This document shows positions 1 to 6,756 of a stretch of DNA of 8,555 nt, in pieces. The stretch covers positions 1-8,555 of the forward strand of contig CAZOMR010000144.1 of the NCBI GenBank assembly GCA_964580655.1, in the 5' to 3' direction. This DNA is from CAZOMR01 sp964580655. GTDB lineage: Bacteria; RBG-13-61-14; CAZOMR01. Below the pieces are notes generated by a model. It did not search any database and had not been told where the DNA came from. It saw only the letters and a program-made list of their open reading frames with translations. The translations under genes were made by a program, and so were the position numbers. Position 1 is the first letter of the stretch. The number at the start of each line of letters is the position of its first letter.

Positions 1-11
1 TTTGCTGACAT
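1..11 (-). CDS. 5' end of an unidentified gene, cut by the window edge
   Basis: Only the first three codons and part of a fourth lie in the window (Met-Ser-Ala-...). The call rests on an ATG preceded, with a 7-nt spacer, by a strong Shine-Dalgarno AAGGAG (19-24). It follows the tRNA-Leu on the same strand with no terminator between, so it is probably the last visible member of the gap-pgk-tpiA-secG-tRNA transcription unit. The product cannot be identified from so few residues. It could still be a chance ATG, but a good SD at ideal spacing this close to a co-directional operon argues for a real start. Confidence 0.5.
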
Positions 12-18
12 TTAAAAT

Positions 19-24
19 CTCCTT
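19..24 (-). promoter_or_regulatory. Shine-Dalgarno of the left-edge gene
   Basis: Reading the minus strand, AAGGAG lies 7 nt upstream of the ATG at 11-9 and only about 10 nt downstream of the encoded CCA of the tRNA. It is the main evidence that a protein gene starts at the window edge. Confidence 0.55.
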
Positions 25-34
25 AATAACAATC

Positions 35-122
35 TGGTGCGAGGAGGGGGACTCGAACCCCCACAGGATTTCTCCCACAAGGTCCTCAACCTTGCGCGTC
101 TACCAAATTCCGCCATCCTCGC
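35..122 (-). tRNA. tRNA-Leu (anticodon GAG), 3' CCA encoded
   Basis: The minus strand folds as a class II (long variable arm) tRNA. The acceptor arms GCGAGGA (122-116) and TCCTCGC (45-39) pair fully, with discriminator A at 38 and a genome-encoded CCA at 37-35. The anticodon stem CAAGG/CCTTG encloses the 7-nt loop TTGAGGA, giving anticodon GAG, which reads CUC and CUU leucine codons. The T arm carries the usual GGTTCGAGTCC-type loop. Eighty-five nt without CCA fits tRNA-Leu. The gene starts 6 nt after the secG stop and is followed closely by another start site, so it is most likely processed from the secG transcript. The order secG then tRNA-Leu(GAG) matches the secG-leuU arrangement known from E. 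coli and other Proteobacteria. Confidence 0.96.
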
Positions 123-128
123 AAAGAG

Positions 129-584
129 CTACCTTGATGGTTCCGGCAAAGTGGGCATGACCGGGATATGTTCCTGCGCCTCGGCTGGTTCGGGTTTCGG
201 TTCCACAGGCTCTGCGGTTGATTGCGGTTCTCCTTCTCCGGGATCTGTCCCCGGCAGGGTCATGGGCTGACTGGCGCCGGGGGACGGCAGAGCGCCGGTG
301 GGCATTTCCTGGGTTTGCGCTGGCTCCTCATAATCCTTCATCACTCCGCCAGAGAATTGGCGAGAGGATGTCCAGGCCAGAGCAATGGCGATTAGCATAA
401 ACACCCCGGCTAAGGCCGCAGTCGTCTTGGTAAGAAAACTGGCCCTTCCCGCGGAGCCGAAAACAGTCTGGCTCGCGCCTCCAAAGGCCGCGCCCAGGCC
501 TGCGCCCTTGCCGGACTGAAGCAGAATCACAACTATCAGGGCGATGCAGATAACTATGTAGATTGCATAAACCGCGGCGATCAT
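129..584 (-). CDS. secG: Protein-export membrane protein SecG with Pro/Glu-rich C-terminal tail
   Basis: SecG is the small accessory subunit of the SecYEG channel in the inner membrane and stimulates SecA-driven protein export. The 151-residue product has the family layout: TM1 at about residues 3-22, then the conserved LLQSGKGAGLGAAFGG loop (22-36) leading through QTVFGSAGRASFLTK (39-53), then TM2 at about 54-71. From about residue 77 to the end is a polar tail rich in Pro, Glu, Gln and Thr with no predicted structure; similar tails vary widely between species. The ATG is preceded by a G-rich SD (GGGGGA) with a short 4-nt spacer. The gene follows tpiA in the glycolytic operon and has its own promoter at 609-637. 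Identification is secure; the role of the tail is unknown. Confidence 0.95.
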   Translation of the reverse strand: MIAAVYAIYIVICIALIVVILLQSGKGAGLGAAFGGASQTVFGSAGRASFLTKTTAALAGVFMLIAIALAWTSSRQFSGGVMKDYEEPAQTQEMPTGALPSPGASQPMTLPGTDPGEGEPQSTAEPVEPKPEPAEAQEHIPVMPTLPEPSR

Positions 585-608
585 GTTTTCCCCCGTTTAC
601 TTTTAAGT

Positions 609-637
609 ATTATAGAGAAGATTGTTCCTTTTGTAAA
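609..637 (-). promoter_or_regulatory. Internal sigma70-type promoter for secG and tRNA-Leu
   Basis: On the minus strand TTTACA (637-632) and TATAAT (614-609) are separated by exactly 17 nt, a near-consensus -35 and a perfect -10. Transcription would start near 602, leaving a leader of about 18 nt before the secG ATG at 584. The whole element sits in the 59-nt gap between tpiA and secG, so it would allow secG, the tRNA and the downstream gene to be expressed apart from glycolysis. It is predicted from sequence alone. Confidence 0.75.
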
Positions 638-643
638 GTGGCC

Positions 644-1399
644 TCATGAAGCATTCTTGATGATTGCGATGAAGGATTCGGCCTTCAGGCTTGCGCCCCC
701 GACCAGGGCTCCGTCAATATCGGGCTTTCCCATGAGTTCCTTTGTGTTATCCGGCTTGACACTGCCTCCGTATTGGATGCGCAGTCCCTCGGCGAGATCA
801 TTACCGTAGATGTCAACGCTCATTTCACGAATTTTTTTATGAACTTCCTCGGCCTGCTCAGGTGTAGCTGTCTTTCCCGTGCCGATAGCCCAGACAGGCT
901 CATACGCGATGACCAGGGACCGGGCATCGGCCCGTGTGATCCCGGAAAGGCCGGCGCGGACCTGCCGCTCTATTACGCTCATGGTTTTATTTGTCTCGCG
1001 CTCTTCAAGGGTCTCGCCCACACACAGGATCGGTGTAAGATGGCATTGAAAAGCGGCCTTGAGCTTCTTGTTAACGCTTTCATCGGTCTCGCCGAAATAC
1101 TGCCTGCGCTCGGAATGACCTATGATGACATGACTACAGCCTATGTCCTTGAGCATGAGCCCGGAAACCTCTCCGGTATAAGCTCCCTTTTCCTCCCAGA
1201 AAAAGTTCTGCCCAGCCAGGTGGATGTTCGAGCCGGAAAGCACCTCGGCCACGGCAGAAAGAGCGGTACAGGGAGGGGCCACGGCTATTTCTATATCCTT
1301 CACATCTTTCAGGCCCTCTGCCAGTTGGGCCGCAAGGGTCGCGGCCTCGGCAGTAAGCATGTTCATCTTCCAGTTTCCAGCAATAAAAGGTTTGCGCAT
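644..1399 (-). CDS. tpiA: Triosephosphate isomerase
   Basis: This enzyme interconverts dihydroxyacetone phosphate and glyceraldehyde 3-phosphate in the cytoplasm, feeding the GAPDH encoded upstream. The 251-residue product has the usual full length of a TIM barrel. All catalytic elements are visible: Asn9 and Lys11 in AGNWKMN, His95 in IIGHSERR, Glu167 in AYEPVWAIGTGK (the start of the mobile loop 6), and the phosphate-binding YGGSV (210-214) and GALVGGAS (230-237). The ATG has the best ribosome binding site in the operon, AAGGAGG at 1410-1416, 10 nt upstream. The gene is third in gap-pgk-tpiA-secG, 36 nt after pgk. Nothing is unusual and the enzyme should be active. Confidence 0.98.
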   Translation of the reverse strand: MRKPFIAGNWKMNMLTAEAATLAAQLAEGLKDVKDIEIAVAPPCTALSAVAEVLSGSNIHLAGQNFFWEEKGAYTGEVSGLMLKDIGCSHVIIGHSERRQYFGETDESVNKKLKAAFQCHLTPILCVGETLEERETNKTMSVIERQVRAGLSGITRADARSLVIAYEPVWAIGTGKTATPEQAEEVHKKIREMSVDIYGNDLAEGLRIQYGGSVKPDNTKELMGKPDIDGALVGGASLKAESFIAIIKNAS

Positions 1400-1435
1400 C
1401 TGTTCTTGTCCTCCTTAACTTTGTAAGAGCCTGAT

Positions 1436-2623
1436 TCAGGGCTCCAGAGCGGCCACGCCCGGTAGATTTTTCCCCTCAACAAACTCCAGTGCCGCTCCCC
1501 CGCCCGTGGATATGTGGGTGATCCGGTCAGCCAGGCCAGCCTTTCGCAACGCGGCCGCGGAATCTCCTCCTCCGACCACGCTTAAGCTTTCGCTCTCGGC
1601 TATGGCCCGGGCCAGCTCAACAGTGCCTTTATCAAAGGGTTTCAATTCAAATGCCCCAGCCGGACCGTTCCAGAAGACGGTCTTCGCGTTCATGATCTCT
1701 TCCTTGAATGTGGCTATGGTTTCCGGCCCGATGTCCAGAGCCATCTGATCCCGCGGGATGCCCTTTTCGGACACCACCTTGCTTGCCACTCCTTCTGAGA
1801 GCTCAGGCGCAACTACATGGTCTTTTGGCAGAAGCATCTTGATGTTTTTTACCCCAGCCCTCTCAAGAAGTTTCCGGGCAGTATTGATCTTGTCGTCTTC
1901 AAGGAGCGACTTTCCCACCTCCAGTTTATTAGCTTTGAGGAATGTGTATGCCATTCCTCCGCAGATGAGAATCGCGTCCACCTTGGTAAGAAGATTTTCG
2001 ATCAGGCTGATCTTGTCCGAGACCTTTGCCCCTCCGATGATTGCTATGAAAGGTCTCCCCGGATTTTCAAGTATCTGGCCCAGGTATTTGAGCTCTTTTT
2101 CCATGAGAAATCCCGCGGCTTTTTCCTTGATATATTTGACCATGCCTTCTGTGCTGGCATGGGCGCGGTGCGCGGTGCCGAACGCGTCGTTTACATAGAC
2201 ATGGCAAAGCGAGGCGAGCTTTTCAGCAAAAACCGGATCATTGGATTCCTCTTCAGGATGAAAACGCAGGTTCTCAAGAAGGATCACGCCGCATTCCTCG
2301 AGTTCCTGCACATTCTTCCGCACACCGTCTCCGATGCAGTCATCCGGGAATATAACTTTACGATCGAGAAGTTCAGAGAGCCTCTCCGCGACCGGAAGGA
2401 GTGTCAATTCCGCAACACGCTTGCCCTTGGGCCGACCAAGGTGGCTGGCCAGGATCACCCGGGCCTTTTGCTCCAGAGCATAGAGTATGGTTGGCAAGGC
2501 CGCCCGGATCCTGGAATCATCTCTGATTGCGCGGGTCTTCTCCTCCTGCGGAACATTAAAGTCCACCCGGATAAAAACCCTCTTGCCCGCAATGTCAAGC
2601 TCGTTGATTATCTTTATGGCCAC
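1436..2623 (-). CDS. pgk: Phosphoglycerate kinase (GTG start)
   Basis: This kinase transfers the acyl phosphate of 1,3-bisphosphoglycerate to ADP, giving 3-phosphoglycerate and ATP. It is monomeric and cytoplasmic. From the GTG at 2623 the protein is 395 residues, normal for bacteria. Substrate-site residues are present: Asp21/Asn23 in RVDFNVP, Arg38, HLGRPKG (61-67), Arg120 in LLENLRF, and Arg153 in GTAHRAH. The nucleotide-binding domain shows IIGGAKVSDK (196-204 onward), WNGPAGAFE and GGGDSAA. GPAGAFE replaces the commoner GPMGVFE, a mild variation. I chose GTG because AAGGGGG (2631-2637) lies 7 nt upstream and the protein then begins at the family's normal N terminus (AIKIINELDIAGKRV). An in-frame ATG at 2689 would add 22 unconserved residues and overlap the end of gap. 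Spacing from the gap stop is 25 nt. Confidence 0.97.
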   Translation of the reverse strand: MAIKIINELDIAGKRVFIRVDFNVPQEEKTRAIRDDSRIRAALPTILYALEQKARVILASHLGRPKGKRVAELTLLPVAERLSELLDRKVIFPDDCIGDGVRKNVQELEECGVILLENLRFHPEEESNDPVFAEKLASLCHVYVNDAFGTAHRAHASTEGMVKYIKEKAAGFLMEKELKYLGQILENPGRPFIAIIGGAKVSDKISLIENLLTKVDAILICGGMAYTFLKANKLEVGKSLLEDDKINTARKLLERAGVKNIKMLLPKDHVVAPELSEGVASKVVSEKGIPRDQMALDIGPETIATFKEEIMNAKTVFWNGPAGAFELKPFDKGTVELARAIAESESLSVVGGGDSAAALRKAGLADRITHISTGGGAALEFVEGKNLPGVAALEP

Positions 2624-2648
2624 GCTTTCGCCCCCTTGAAGGCCTGGG

Positions 2649-3638
2649 TTAAAGCAGGATATCGCATAGGTCCACGAGGCGGGTGGCATATCCCCACTCG
2701 TTGTCGTACCAGGCGAGCACCTTTACCATATTTTCAATGGCAAATGTGCTTTTTGCGTCAAAGATGGACGAGTAGCTTGAGTTATTGAAGTCAATGGATA
2801 CCAGGGGTTCATCGCAGTAGGCAAGAATGTCCTTGAGTTCCCCCTCGGATGCTTTCTTCATGGCCGCGTTGACTTCATCCACGCTGACCTCTTTTTCTAG
2901 TTCCGCGGCAAGGTCCACAAGGGAGACATTGGAAGTGGGCACCCGGATAGAAAGCCCGTTTAACTTGCCTTGGAGGTGTGGAAGGACCAGTCCCACTGCC
3001 CTGGCCGCACCGGTGGTTGTGGGGATCATGGACACTGCCGCGGCGCGGGCCCGGCGCAGGTCCTTGTGAGGAAGATCCTGGAGACGCTGGTCACTGGTGT
3101 AGGCATGAATTGTAGTCATCAGGCCCTTTTTGATCTTGAATTTATCATCCAGCACCTTGACGACAGGAGCGAGACAGTTGGTGGTGCAGGACGCGTTGGA
3201 GATGATGTTATGCTTTTTCTTATCATAATTTGAGTCATTGATTCCAAGACAGAGTGTGATGTCAGGATCATCAGCCGGTGCGCTGATCACAACCTTTCTT
3301 GCCCCAGCATCAATATGTTTCTTGGCATCCGGTTTCTTGCGGAAGAGCCCGGTGGACTCGATCACTATCTCCGCTCCCATCTCCTTCCAGGGAAGCTTTG
3401 CAGGGTCCTTTTCCGAGACTACCCTGACCTTTTTCCCGTCAACCACCAGCGCGTCCTTTTCAGCCTTGACCGAGACCGGCCAGGTGCCGTGAACAGAATC
3501 GTATCTCAATAGATGGGCCAGGACATCGGCAGGGACAAGGTCATTGATAGCTACCACCTCAACATCGCGTTCATGCGCGATCCGGAAGAAACACCGCCCT
3601 ATCCGGCCAAAACCATTGATTGCTACCTTGCTTGCCAT
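2649..3638 (-). CDS. gap: Glyceraldehyde-3-phosphate dehydrogenase, NAD-type
   Basis: This enzyme oxidises and phosphorylates glyceraldehyde 3-phosphate to 1,3-bisphosphoglycerate, the substrate of the next gene's product. The 329-residue protein has the N-terminal Rossmann motif INGFGRIGR (7-15), Asn32-Asp33 binding the adenosine ribose, the catalytic Cys151 in SNASCTTNCLAP, His178 in TIHAYTSDQ, and C-terminal WYDNEWGY. Asp33 together with Leu189-Pro190 in QDLPHKD is the known signature of NAD rather than NADP preference, suggesting a mainly glycolytic enzyme. The ATG has SD AAGGGGG (3646-3652) at a 7-nt spacer. It is the first gene of the minus-strand operon, with its promoter at 3686-3713. 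No CggR-type regulator gene is present in the window. Confidence 0.98.
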   Translation of the reverse strand: MASKVAINGFGRIGRCFFRIAHERDVEVVAINDLVPADVLAHLLRYDSVHGTWPVSVKAEKDALVVDGKKVRVVSEKDPAKLPWKEMGAEIVIESTGLFRKKPDAKKHIDAGARKVVISAPADDPDITLCLGINDSNYDKKKHNIISNASCTTNCLAPVVKVLDDKFKIKKGLMTTIHAYTSDQRLQDLPHKDLRRARAAAVSMIPTTTGAARAVGLVLPHLQGKLNGLSIRVPTSNVSLVDLAAELEKEVSVDEVNAAMKKASEGELKDILAYCDEPLVSIDFNNSSYSSIFDAKSTFAIENMVKVLAWYDNEWGYATRLVDLCDILL

Positions 3639-3685
3639 CTTTTAACCCCCTTTTTTTCAAGATTCTAAAATTCAGGCCAGACGGA

Positions 3686-3713
3686 ATAATACCCAATTCT
3701 GCGAGGTTGTCAA
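3686..3713 (-). promoter_or_regulatory. Sigma70-type promoter of the gap-pgk-tpiA operon
   Basis: On the minus strand a perfect -35 TTGACA (3713-3708) is followed after 16 nt by TATTAT (3691-3686), one mismatch from the -10 consensus. The predicted start point is near 3679, giving a leader of about 40 nt before the gap ATG. The leader has no obvious hairpin. The promoter is very strong by sequence, as expected for a central glycolytic operon, and lies back-to-back with the TPR-gene promoter (20 nt between the two -35 boxes). Confidence 0.85.
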
Positions 3714-3733
3714 GCCACTTAATCTGTCCAGCC

Positions 3734-3761
3734 TTGAAAAAGCATTCTGGTCTGCTATGAT
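3734..3761 (+). promoter_or_regulatory. Sigma70-type promoter (extended -10) of the TPR-MATE unit
   Basis: TTGAAA (3734-3739), a 16-nt spacer and TATGAT (3756-3761) form a good promoter. The TG at 3753-3754 makes an extended -10 (TGCTATGAT). Transcription should start near 3768. The -10 box contains the first in-frame ATG of the downstream gene (3757), which therefore would not be on the mRNA; this supports the start at 3799. Confidence 0.75.
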
Positions 3762-3798
3762 AGGGAAAATTTCCAGGCTTGTCAAAGAGAATCAGGAC

Positions 3799-6747
3799 AT
3801 GGTTAAAAGAGTTTTTTCGCGCTTAAAGTGGCGCATGTTTGCTTTATTCAGCGGCTGTATTCTGGTCTGCGCAGTCAGCCCCGAACCGGCCCAGATCAAG
3901 GCCGCAAGGGGGCTTTTCAAGGATGCTCTTTACGAGCTTGCGTCCGGGGAATATCGGGCTTATCTCTTGCAGTTTCCGGATGGGGAGTATGAAGAGGATG
4001 CCCTGTTTCATGCAGGCCTCTGTTTATATCAACTTGGAAAATTCGAGGAGTCCATTTCGTATTTCAAGAAAGCCTCACAGAAGCGTGGCCCGCATTGTGC
4101 CGACGCGCTTTATTTTCTTGGAGAGAGCGCATACCTGGTGCGGCACCTTGAGGAGTCGGCAAATGCGCTTGAGGAGTTGATCCAGGAATTCCCGGATTCC
4201 AGAAGGGATGCAGATGCCAAAAAACGGCTGGGAAAGGTGAACTACCTCCTTGGCAACAGGCTTTTCTTGAGAGGAATTTACAGCCAGGCGCTTGAGAGAT
4301 ATGATCTGGCCGCGGCTCTTGAGCCCAATCTGTCCTCCCTGACTGCTTATCATCGCGCTCAGACGCTCTCGCGGATGGGAAGGCTCGATGAGGCCGAGGA
4401 TGAGTGGTCTCGCCTGGCCGAGGGTAAGGAGACACCTGGCACTGTGCTTGCCCTGCTGGCAAGGTTTGCGCTTGCGGTGGTCATGGAAGAAGGCGGTAAG
4501 ACCAGAGAAGCGATCCAGGGATACGAGAAATTTCTCGCGGGCACTCAAGATTCTGCTGAATCGCATAAAGCCCTTTCATACATATCCCTGGGTCTGCGGG
4601 CTTCGGCGGAGAGAGCCGTGGCAAGGTCGCTTTCCGCACAGGGACAGGACGAAGAAGCAGTGAATTACTGGCGGAATTGTCAGGCCGGCAAGAGACTGGA
4701 GCAAAGGTATGCCGGATATGAAACAGCGTGGGAGCACTACCTGGTCAGGGAGGATAAGGATGCGAGGGATGCACTGGGAGTGCTTGTCAATTCACCGGAC
4801 ATGGATGAAGTCAAGATATTGAGTTGCAGGCTATTGAGCAGGATAGAGATGGAGGATGGAAGGCCTCAAGCCGCGCTTGAGTGGCTTGAGCACCTGCTTC
4901 AGGGGTTGGATGAATCCGGAGAGATCGGGGACAGATTAAAGGATGCGGCCTGGCTGGAGATGGCGGAACTGGACTTTCTGCTTGGCAACTGGATCGGGGC
5001 CCAGGAGGCATTACAGGCCATATCGCAAGGCGTTGAAAAGTGGACTCGCGCAAGGGCCGCTTATCTGGGGGCAGAGATTTACTATAAGGAGGGCGAGCAC
5101 GAGAACGCGCTTTCGGGCTTCACTGAATACCTTGAGCAATACCCTGGTGGAAGGGATGTTGCCCTTGCCTTTTTGCGACGCGGTGATCTGCGGGCGAAGC
5201 GCGGGGATGATGCAGGAGCGGTTCAGGACTTGCTGGAGGTGAAGGCGCGAGGGGGCAGGGGAGTGACATTGCTCCGCGCGTATGAGCTGATAGCGGACTC
5301 ATACCGTCGGCAGGGGCTGTTGGATTCCGCGCTCCAGGCCACGGAGGATCAGAAGGTGTTAGCCGCGAGGTTGCCCACTGCCGAGGAGAACGCGAGGGTT
5401 GACCAGGCGCGACTGTATTTTCGCAAGGGGGAGTATGCAAAAGGGATCGAGGTTTATCGCGCGCTTGCCCAGGAGACGGATGCGCCACGGCGGTCCGGGT
5501 ATATTTTTGAGCAGGGATGGGGCTTTTATCGGCTCGCAGACCCGGACCAGGCCACGGCTATATTCGATCAGCTTGCCTCTTCCGATTCTGACTGGGCCGT
5601 GCCTGCCGGGCTGATGCTCGCTCGCATAAGAGAGGCTGAAGGGGATATGGATTCCGCGATGACATTGCTGGATCAGCTCCACACATCGGACCCGGAGCTT
5701 GGGGCACGACTGCTTTACGCATCCGGGAAAAACCGCGAACTCGCGGGTGAACCTTCAAAAGCCGTTGAATACTATCAGGCGCTTGAGCGAGAATTCCCCT
5801 CGGCCTTGATAGAGGTGAAGGGCCCTATCCAGAGGTGCTTTCTGGGCTTAGAGGATTATTCCGCTTACATCAGCTATGTCCCGGGCCTGAGAGAAAACCC
5901 GGAACACAATATCTCAGAGGATCAGATACGCTTGCGATTGCTCTCGGCTTACGAAAGATCTGACATGAAGGAGTTTCAGGCATGGAAGCAAGCCCTTGAG
6001 GTCCTTGCGCTTCACGAGGAGGCATTACAAGAGGCCCGCCTGCTCTGGGCGCGCATGAATCTGACACAAGGGGACAAGCTAGCCGCGCTTGATGAGCTTG
6101 AGGAATTGAGCATGGATAGCCCTTTATCCTGTTTCAAGGATGCAATCGAATTCCTGCTTGCCGAAGAGGCTTTCAGGAATAAGCGATGCGGCGAGGTCTT
6201 GGCAAGGTTAGAGGGCATGGTCCCCGAGCACCTGTCCCGGAATGAGGAGGCATGGCTACATCATATGCGCGGGGCATGTTATGAGAGGCTGGGTGATAAC
6301 TCCGGCATGACCGAGGAATATCTTTCACTTATTCAGGACTATCCCGAGGTCCTTCATTTTCCGACACAGCATCTCAGGGTGGGGACTTCTCTGCTTGAGG
6401 CCGGGGAATATAAGGATGCGCTCAGGTCATTGCGCCAGGCATTGGTAGAGGTTCGGGATGAGGCCTCGGCCGCGGAGACACAATACTGGATAGGAGAATG
6501 CTACCGCGCTCTGGGCCAATACGAGCCCGCGGCAGTTGAATACTTGAAGGTCAGCTATCTATATCCGGACCAGACCGCCTGGAGCGTTGCCGCCACTTAT
6601 CAGGCCGCAATGGTTTTACAAAAGATCGGGGATTATGAGGAATCGGCCCGGCTACTTGCAAGGGTGATCAAGGCGGCCGAAGGCACAAAGCAGGGAGAGT
6701 TCGCCAGGAAAAAACTTGATGAACTGAAAAAACACCTGGGAAAGTAG
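3799..6747 (+). CDS. Large exported tetratricopeptide-repeat protein, function unknown
   Basis: A 982-residue protein made almost wholly of TPR-like helix pairs. The N terminus looks like a signal peptide or membrane anchor: basic residues K3, R4, R8, K10, R12, a hydrophobic stretch at about 13-26, and a possible signal peptidase I site VCA|VS after residue 25. The Cys in FSGC (20) is a poor lipobox because hydrophobic residues follow it. Clear repeats occur at about 66-100 (ALFHAGLCLYQLGKFEESI), 102-135, 148-175, 420-452, 532-595, and in the C terminus at 892-924 (YWIGECYRALGQYEPAAVEY) and 925-965. More divergent helical repeats fill the rest. No enzymatic domain is seen. TPR arrays bind proteins or peptides, so a periplasmic or envelope scaffold is plausible but inferred. 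The ATG at 3799 was chosen over 3757 because the latter lies inside the -10 box; AAGAGA (3785-3790) is its weak SD, and 3835 is a further alternative. A MATE transporter gene follows after 9 nt. Confidence 0.85.
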   Translation: MVKRVFSRLKWRMFALFSGCILVCAVSPEPAQIKAARGLFKDALYELASGEYRAYLLQFPDGEYEEDALFHAGLCLYQLGKFEESISYFKKASQKRGPHCADALYFLGESAYLVRHLEESANALEELIQEFPDSRRDADAKKRLGKVNYLLGNRLFLRGIYSQALERYDLAAALEPNLSSLTAYHRAQTLSRMGRLDEAEDEWSRLAEGKETPGTVLALLARFALAVVMEEGGKTREAIQGYEKFLAGTQDSAESHKALSYISLGLRASAERAVARSLSAQGQDEEAVNYWRNCQAGKRLEQRYAGYETAWEHYLVREDKDARDALGVLVNSPDMDEVKILSCRLLSRIEMEDGRPQAALEWLEHLLQGLDESGEIGDRLKDAAWLEMAELDFLLGNWIGAQEALQAISQGVEKWTRARAAYLGAEIYYKEGEHENALSGFTEYLEQYPGGRDVALAFLRRGDLRAKRGDDAGAVQDLLEVKARGGRGVTLLRAYELIADSYRRQGLLDSALQATEDQKVLAARLPTAEENARVDQARLYFRKGEYAKGIEVYRALAQETDAPRRSGYIFEQGWGFYRLADPDQATAIFDQLASSDSDWAVPAGLMLARIREAEGDMDSAMTLLDQLHTSDPELGARLLYASGKNRELAGEPSKAVEYYQALEREFPSALIEVKGPIQRCFLGLEDYSAYISYVPGLRENPEHNISEDQIRLRLLSAYERSDMKEFQAWKQALEVLALHEEALQEARLLWARMNLTQGDKLAALDELEELSMDSPLSCFKDAIEFLLAEEAFRNKRCGEVLARLEGMVPEHLSRNEEAWLHHMRGACYERLGDNSGMTEEYLSLIQDYPEVLHFPTQHLRVGTSLLEAGEYKDALRSLRQALVEVRDEASAAETQYWIGECYRALGQYEPAAVEYLKVSYLYPDQTAWSVAATYQAAMVLQKIGDYEESARLLARVIKAAEGTKQGEFARKKLDELKKHLGK

Positions 6748-6756
6748 CACCCCCGA

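Noticed and set aside
773..1426. 217-codon plus-strand open frame antisense to tpiA
   Set aside because: It is fully covered by an unmistakable triosephosphate isomerase on the other strand, and its translation looks unstructured and unrelated to known families.
1817..2788. 323-codon plus-strand open frame antisense to pgk and the end of gap
   Set aside because: It lies opposite strongly conserved catalytic motifs of PGK, has no family resemblance and no SD. It is a shadow frame produced by the GC-rich codon use of pgk.
3856..3858. Lipoprotein acylation cysteine in the TPR protein (FSGC)
   Set aside because: Position -3 is Phe rather than Leu/Val/Ile, and a further hydrophobic stretch (ILVCAV) follows the Cys, so an ordinary signal peptide or anchor fits better; not fully excluded.
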